A stretch of DNA of 64,000 nt, from the NCBI GenBank assembly GCA_013398055.1, contig VZRS01004516.1:124001-188000 (forward strand). Direction: 5' to 3'. This stretch comes from Ifrita kowaldi (Eukaryota; Chordata; Aves; Passeriformes; Cinclosomatidae). This document shows, piece by piece, positions 56,901 through 64,000 of the stretch (positions are counted from its first letter, which is position 1; every line of letters starts with the position of its first letter). Position numbers and translations under genes: made by a program. The notes under the pieces are model-generated. The model was not told where the DNA came from and made no database searches. It saw only the letters and a program-made list of their open reading frames with translations.

Positions 56901-58867
56901 AATACTGCTTATTTTCAGGGCTCTCATCCTACCGGGAACAGAAAGGACCCTAGTTTCAGATGTGAGGGCCACTATTAATGCTGGTGTGAGAAGTGACAGG
57001 CTCCAGACCTGATGAAGGGTCAAAGCCAGTAAAAAAACCCCAAGTGGTGCATAAATTTGATTTTCTAGCAGAAGCATTTGTTTAAAACGCCAGATCGTTC
57101 CCAGATCTGCAGCTAAAACCCGAACACATCATTGGGAACAGAAAGAAAGGATATTGCACGTGCAGATCTGTTTCAGATAACTTTTCAGCCATGTCAGGCC
57201 CCTCAGGCAGCCTCCAGGTGTGAGCACCAGAGGTGACAGAGAGCTCCTCGTGGTGAGAGCACTGGCACCAGCTTCAGGAACTGTCCTTCAAACAGTTCCT
57301 TATCAGAGAACGGGAATTTAGGCCCTTGGTCCTTAGCAGTGTAGGACAGACACGGTGCCCAAGGTCCCAGTATCCCCTAAACCCACTGTTCACTGCAGCT
57401 CCTAGAAAGGCCATGCAGGATCAAAGGTTAGCCCAGAGTGTATCGCTGATGTTTGGGAGAGGGATGAGCAAAACCTTGGCCTGCAGCAGAGCTTCCAGGC
57501 CTGCCTTTACCCCAAAGGAGTTTCTTGTACTCAGCCCTTCAGTCAGGCCCAGGCAATGGGATTCTGTGCAGATGCTTCAGTGGCTGTGTTTTCCCACTGA
57601 GACTGAGCAGGATTCGAGGAAATGCTTTTTTCTGGCGGTGTGAGGTTTGACATGGACAGTCTGCTGTTATTCAGCTGAATATTCTAAATTTCCTGATGCG
57701 GTTGCTGGCTGGATGTGGGACTGGGAGTGGGCTGTTAAACAAGAGCTGCATCTCTCCTGTGTCTGCTCTGTGCTGCTGGTTGGGACCAGCCCATGACTGG
57801 GACCAACAGATGAAGACAATTGCAGGATTGTTCCCTGAGTCTTCCCTTCCTCGGTAACCCAGCAGAGCCATCACATCTGAAATTCTGGGGTCTGTTACTT
57901 CTGCAAGAACTGCATTTGTTCCCAAAACCAGGCCACAGAGCCCACAGCACTGGTGCTGCTCTCTCTGACTTCTCATGTCACTGCATTATTGCAGCAGAAA
58001 ATGTGGAAAAATCTCAGCATCCACGAGATGCCAGCTTGAAAGATATTCACTGTGTAATCATTACCAGGCTTCCAGGGATTCAGTGCCTGCAACTCTCCTC
58101 AGTTTTTAGTTTTGCCTGTTTAGTTTCAAATAATAATTGCAGTGATTGTACTGCCTCTGGCAGGTGCACCTTCCACAGAGCCTTTGGGTTTCCTCACTTC
58201 CCGAGGCTGATGGGGATGTGAGACCTGCTTGCTCTTCTACTGCCCGAGGGCTGCGGGTGCCGGCAGGACCTGGGGGTGATCGACACCTCTCCAAACGATC
58301 CCTGGTGTTCCCCAAGAGATTCTCTAAACTCTGTAAAAGCTGCTGAAACCAGAGTAACATCATTTCGAGGCAACACATCTGACTTCTCTTCTACGAGATG
58401 TATAAAACCCAAATCAAACCTTACAATCTGCCAGCGCAGACCCCAGGCTGCCTTCAGACCCATCTCAGCTCGTGCAGGGGGTCATTTCCTGAGCAATCAC
58501 TCTGGAATTCACATTTAGGTTGCTTTAATCAAATTCTTTTTCATTCCCTGTGGGTCTGTGACCACTTGGGATGTGCTCTAGGGATTGATTTTAGCATCAT
58601 ACATAAAACCTAGCAAAACCACACATAAGTGTTAGTACAGCAGCACGTGTATTTGTAATTACTTGCCAGCACAGCATCAATAACAATGGGGAAAAGTTCC
58701 TTCAGTTAAAAGCTCAAAACAGCCCATAAAGGAAAATTTCTCCTGTCCCCTGGTGGGGATTAGACCTGCAACTTTGAAATCTGACAGAGGGTGGTTTATT
58801 TTGAAAAACTGAATTTCCTGAAGACGAAAACTACAATGCCAAGTTAAAAAACCTGATGAATTCTTCT

Positions 58868-58930
58868 TGTAGAATAGAATAGTTCATTTCAAAGGGACAG
58901 ACAGCCATCAACTGGTCCAACTGTAACTCT
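58868..58930 (-). mobile_element. Degenerate CR1 LINE fragment
   Basis: AGAATAGAATAGTTCATTTC followed by AAAGGGACAG and CAACTGGTCCAACTG recalls the CR1 3' terminus in reverse orientation. Strongly decayed. Confidence 0.55.
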
Positions 58931-61900
58931 TCTAAATCAGTGTTTGCTTTTTAAGTTGTCTGTATTTGATATTCATGATGGAGTTCTCCAGACTTCATAG
59001 CACACAGCCTTCCCCAAGATGTGCACTGATGTGAAGAGATTTTAAATGAGATTTTTCTGAATAATCTAACCAGATAATTTCATCATGTTCCTTTATCATA
59101 CAGACATTTATCTAGGGCTAAAATATTCAGGATACAGCCTGTGTTTTATATCTTTGGTTCTGGCAAGGGCAGTGTAACCTCTGTAAAAACAGATTTCTGA
59201 AATCACAAACTTGAATGTCAGGTTCCAAATATTCCTAAATCCCTGGCCAGGGTTGGAGAGCACAAAGTAATAAGATCAATTGCACAAAGTTCCTTGCTCA
59301 TTTTGCCATGTAAACCAGCATGGTTGTTGTTCTGGTGACGTGAGTGGTTACCATGATTTAAATAAGTCTGATAGCAGGGTTTGAGGGGTTGTAGGATATG
59401 TACCAGTAAAAGCCACTGCTGTGGGAGCAGTGGCACTGCTGAAGTGCCAGCTCCTTGTGTTCCCAAGCAGGGCTGGCGGGGGAAGGCTGGAATGAGGGCT
59501 TTGCTCCTGTTGGAGTGGACAATGCTGAGTGTGCCCTGCAGTCAGTGACTCCTTTGGTGTCATCTGCTCAAGCTTTGTGTTTCACAGCACAGCTCTCCTC
59601 TGTGCTTCTTCTCCACTTGTGGAGTCAGGCTGTTCTTATATCCTTGGAGGGGTTTTAAAGGAAAAGAGGATTCCCCGTTAATATTTCATTCCTTTTTCAG
59701 TGAGATATAATGTGGTATTTCTATCTCAGGGCTGCCTGGACTAGAAATGAGAAAAATCCCTCTTTCCAGGGTTATTCAACACCATTTTCTCTCCCTGACA
59801 GTCCCAACAGGGTGTGAGAAACCAAGTTAAACCTGCCTTTATGTGCACTTGGATATCCCTCACACCTGGTGAATGATATCACACAGATTACTGAACAGAA
59901 TCTTTAATATTGGATATTTATGCACATACCAAGCAGCTTGGGAGTGAAGTGAGCAAAAGTGCTCAGAGAAATACCAGGGTGTGTCTGTGCCAGCCAGCTG
60001 CAAGCAGCATGAGGGCCAAATGGATGGAAATATTGAAGCACATATTCTATTTCTGATAAACACACCGTGTTCTGAAAATGCTCTGCTTGCCCCCAGATCT
60101 GTCTGTGTTGAGAACCTCTAGGCCAACACTCTTACAAATGATCTTTTTCAATTGTGTGGGGAAATATTTGCTGTGCCAGCATGTCAGAAGCACTAAGCCT
60201 AGCTTTTCAGATTAAATTTCGCTGTAGGCACGAAGGGCTGAAAAGGCTCCCTGCAATATTGGTGTGGCTGTCTCTCACACAAAGGCTGACATCTCCATTG
60301 AATGGCCTCTGCTGGTTCCCAGCCCAGCAGGGAGCTCCTGGGCTCTGAATGGCAATTAAATAAGTGATTGGAGATCGGACAATAGGCATCCGCCAGGACA
60401 CGGCCAGAGAGGGAAAGCCTGACCTAAAGGCAGGGACTTGTGCAGGGTTTTGTCACACCAGATTTGGGCTGGACTCTTCAGCCTCCTAATCCTGTATCCT
60501 ACTCGTTATGTCCCACAAGGAGAAGCTTGTGAGGGGCGTGCAAGACATCCTGTGAGAAGTTGCTAACAGGGAAGTTTGGGCTAAAGCTGAGTCAGAGATT
60601 TCCCCAAATTTGAGCTAATATTTATCACTGTAGCTCAGAAATTCCCCTTACCAGAGGAAGAGCTAATCCATTTTAAATCCTGCTAATCTGCAGGTATCAG
60701 TGATATTTGTGCATCTGAATGAGAGGGGGTTGTTACAAAAGAATTGAGCAGCATCTCTAGGCTTGTAGGTCGTCTTAAAGGTGATTGTAGGAGCAGTAAC
60801 TGATGTGGGTAACAGCTGCCTTCTTCTGGGGTCATTAAAATAGCTTTTTAGAAGGGGAAATTGATGTGAAGGGGACACGTCCAAAGCTGAGGTCTGAAGT
60901 GTGAGTCAGGGCTCAGCTCAGAGCAGGGGTCCTCTGAGATTACAGGTGTGAGGTGAGCTTGATTCTCAGAGCTGTGACCTTGGGTTCCTGCAGATGAAGC
61001 CAAGGTGATGTTAGAGACTCAAACTCTTACTTTGTCATTTTATGTACATTAAAGGCTCAAGGACAATACCCACAGATACATTTCCCCTGCTCTCCACGCG
61101 TCTGGTGCATCCTCAGTCCTCCCTTGGCCTTTCACTGCAGTATTTCAGTAATTTCCATGGTGACTCAGTTGGAGATGTCATCTTTCTATTTAATACCTGC
61201 TAGGCGGGGTTTTAAAAATTGATATTTTAGTTGCTTGTTTAATCTGTGTGACCTTTCCTCAAGCTGAGCACGGTGCAGGAAGGTGCTCCAAGCTTGTGGG
61301 ACCCACTGGGTGAGAGTCACTTTGGTTTCTGTGTGCTTTGAACCTGCCTCCTGCTTTCATGTGCTGGCTCACAGTTCCTGTGCTGAGAGACTGAACAATT
61401 CTTCCCTATTCGTCCTCTGGATGAAAATTTTGCAGACCCATTCCACACCTCTCCTCAGCTCTCTCTCTTCCACATCTGCAAGTGGCTAAAATAATTTCCG
61501 TGCCTTTTTTTTCCCACTTGTTGCCTTTTCTAGGCCTGTTCCAGTTCAATTGGTTTAGGTGAAAGCATCATGAATTTCCTTGCTGTGTTCTGTGAAGGTG
61601 CATAATTATTTTCTTTGTATTGCTCTCTATTCCCTTTGTAATACCTTTTAATACTTTATTTGCTTTGCTCCCTGCAACTTAATAACTGAACAGATACAGT
61701 TCCTAGAGTCATAAAGCTCAAAGATATAATTCTTCAGCAGTTGTAATAAGCTCTGAGTTTATCACTGTATCTGTTTCACTGAAGCTGAAAGTGTTGTTCG
61801 GGGTTGGTTTTGGTAATTTTACCCCCCAAATAAATCTGATTTAATTTATGTGGTACCTGCCACCATCCCACCACTCAGTGTCCTAAGATCGTTCTGCAGT

Positions 61901-62979
61901 TCTTCACAGTTGATCCTGGTTTTTCACATCTTAACTAACCGAGCAATTTAAAAATCTTTATTTCCAGTATTATTTCACCTAAAAATCAAATTATAACCAC
62001 AACATTGTAGCTTTCCTTACCATGCGATATAAAGCACATTTCTCCAACTAAAATACAGCCTGAACAAAACATGTTTCCAGACGACCAGTCATGGTTGAAA
62101 TTAGGGTAAAGTCAAGGTTACATATCCAGCTCCCCCTCCGTGGCTATTCTGATCTGAAACCAAGCTTTGTGATTCAAATGCACTTTTAGTGGAGACCTGG
62201 ATCAATTTACTGAGCTGGAACTTCACTGAGTTTAGCTCCAGAGATTAGTTCAGACTCACCTCTGAATGATGGTCTCTTCTGTAGTGTTTAATGAGAGAGA
62301 AACAATCTGATCTATCCTGGGGTTTAACATCAGACAGGGTATAGCTTTTAAAGCACAAATTAATCTTTAAAAGTATAAAATCTATAATTCATTTACAATG
62401 CATTTCCCCCACTAAGCACATTACCAGTGTGTGCAGTATGCATTTGTTTCATCGAGGAGGGAGGGGAAGCCCTTTAATTTTAAGGATACACAATCTAAAC
62501 CACATAAACTTTTTTACACCTGTTTTATAGCACTCACCTCTGACCTGGCACTTTATATATTATATTCTGGGCCAGATCACGGGTTTACAGTTTCACTTAT
62601 AAAGTAATGGAAAAAATAAAGCATTTTTGTAAAGCTTGGCAAGGCAGCATGCGTTCCCAGGGTCCTGGGAGGACTTTTGTCATTGAAAAGTTGCGTCATT
62701 CTAAGCTTGGTTAAAAGGCAAACCTAAATTCAAAAGCATTGGTTTGCTTAACTTCACCAACAATAATAAACCCCTGGAAGTGAACTCGGGTCTCTGCACG
62801 TTGAGCTGATGGATGGTTCACAAACCTGCCTCTAAAAACAATGCGGCGCCACGTTTTCCTTCTGTACCTCAGCAGCTGTCCCAGCCCACATTCATCCTGC
62901 CCACTGTGAGCTGCTACAACACAGAACTCAGATAAAATTAGCCATCCTTGTGCCAGCATTTAACCTTTGCTCGGAGCCC

Positions 62980-63300
62980 TTGCGCAGCCGCCCGAGGAGA
63001 TGCGGGTACCCACGGCAAGGACAGCCCGCGCTGCTGCTGCCCTGCAGCGCAGGGACATCCGCACCTGGCCGCTCCTGTTCTCCTCGCAGGAGCCTCCCCG
63101 GCAGCACCAGGGCTGGAAAAAGCAGGGGTTGTGCGTGCAGCAGCCTCTGCCCCATGAACTGAGGGAAGCCGAGCCGAGCCGTGCCCGCCTGGCCCTGGCC
63201 CATCCCCGCGCCCCGCGCTGGCTCCGTGCGGCTCCAGCGCTCACCCCGCACGCTTTGATTTGAGCTCCCGTTCCCCGGGTCCGAAAAAGGCTGGCGGCGG
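62980..63300. promoter_or_regulatory. CpG-rich island-like patch
   Basis: GC content and CpG density rise sharply, with GCGCAGCCGCCCGAGG at the left and CCCCGCGCCCCGCGC near 63210. Open frames exist on both strands, as expected in GC-rich DNA, and none resembles EF-hand sequence. It could be a promoter or first exon, possibly of EFCC1, which is transcribed leftward from this side. The identity is not established. Confidence 0.35.
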
Positions 63301-64000
63301 AGGGAGGATGGAAGAAGGTGATGCTTTGACAGCTCCTTTTTCATGGTAACGAGCAGAACCGCTCCTTCTCCCCTCTCTGCTCTCCACGGCCTTTTCTTTC
63401 TTTAGAGAAGGGAAGAATCCAGCTCCGCCTTCCAGGCACTGAGCAGATAAACGGGAGGGCTCAGGGCGGCTTTGTGGGCTCTGCCCGTGGAGTCATTGCT
63501 TTGTTTAGGGGTTATTTGCTGTTTGTTTCCTGCATACAATGACAGGTAAATGTGGATTAATAGAATTAAAGGTTTGGCTGGAGGACATGAGGCAGCAAAG
63601 CATCAATTACTTCCTGGTGATTTCTGCTCCCTGAGTCATGTTCGCTCAGGAAGCAGAGATCCATTAATTTAGCTGGTCCATGGGAACGTGCCACAGGAAA
63701 GCTCCCTCTGCTTGGAAGGGGAAGAAAGAATTGCTGCCTTTCCAGCATTAATAATTTTCTGTTCTAAAAACAACATCATTTGATACAGAGGTAATTTGGA
63801 TTATAAGCAAGGTGCACCCTAACTAGGAGAAAATACCTGTTTGATGCAAGACATTGCTGCTAGCAGAAGCAGGGCCTTAACTGGTAAGGCTGGAGAACTG
63901 CAATTTAAGCATAAATGACTTCTAATACTTCAAAACAAGTGCCAAGCCTTAGGGATTGACGGTTCCTCGAATTTATAAACAGTACAGGTCTAAACTCTCA

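Larger units (their letters stand above)
53977..64000. other. Non-coding right part of the window
   Basis: About 10 kb, presumably EFCC1 intron or 5' flank. Apart from a decayed CR1 piece near 58870 and the CpG-rich patch near 63 kb, I see only short chance frames. Confidence 0.4.

Noticed and set aside
58740..58800. Possible tRNA-like B box (GGTCTAATCCCC) on the minus strand
   Set aside because: No A box or cloverleaf could be built upstream, so neither a tRNA nor a SINE call is supported.
62928..63344. 138-codon minus-strand frame as the EFCC1 first exon
   Set aside because: No EF-hand loop or coiled coil in any of the three minus frames; all frames on both strands are open because of GC content.

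Overview
The window is nuclear DNA from a bird, most likely a songbird. The evidence is: compact vertebrate exon-intron genes with GT-AG introns; CR1 LINE fragments in both orientations; and a tRNA-Ile-derived SINE with a CR1-like tail (53836-53976), which resembles the TguSINE1 family first described in zebra finch. There are no bacterial features, CRISPR arrays or rRNA genes.

Three protein-coding genes are recognisable, all on the minus strand. From left to right they are RAB43 (a small GTPase; coding exons at 8112-8365 and 9197-9380, first coding exon not visible), GP9 (platelet/thrombocyte glycoprotein IX; one coding exon at 26129-26731 with an upstream untranslated exon), and EFCC1 (an EF-hand and coiled-coil protein; six C-terminal coding exons from 41640 to 47103, with the N-terminal part not found). 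These genes are neighbours in human 3q21.3, so the window is the avian counterpart of the EFCC1-GP9-RAB43 block. From memory, human RAB43 lies opposite to GP9 and EFCC1, whereas here all three share a strand, which suggests a local inversion.

Layout: 1-8111 is 3' UTR of RAB43 plus convergent or intergenic sequence, with a possible 3' end of a plus-strand gene near 1540. Positions 8112-17470 hold RAB43, whose CpG-rich 5' end is broken by a 354-bp assembly gap (16938-17291) flanked by a 47-48 bp minisatellite. Positions 17470-25890 are non-coding. GP9 lies at about 25880-27530, with a small first exon and nearby ETS and GATA core motifs. Positions 27600-40700 are intergenic and hold a 161-bp inverted duplication (28614-28774 against 30411-30571, 6 mismatches) and a clear CR1 element (37689-38055). 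EFCC1 runs from about 40705 to 47103, with a tandem repeat in its presumed 3' UTR. Positions 47104-64000 are mostly non-coding, presumably EFCC1 upstream intron or 5' flank, with two CpG-richer patches (about 48420-48560 and 62980-63300).

The genes do not form a pathway: RAB43 acts in Golgi and retrograde membrane traffic, GP9 is part of the von Willebrand factor receptor on thrombocytes, and EFCC1 is poorly characterised. I found no previously undescribed multi-gene system. The most unusual structures are the inverted duplication, the RAB43 orientation, the long basic tail of GP9 and a 281-codon open frame in the last EFCC1 intron.
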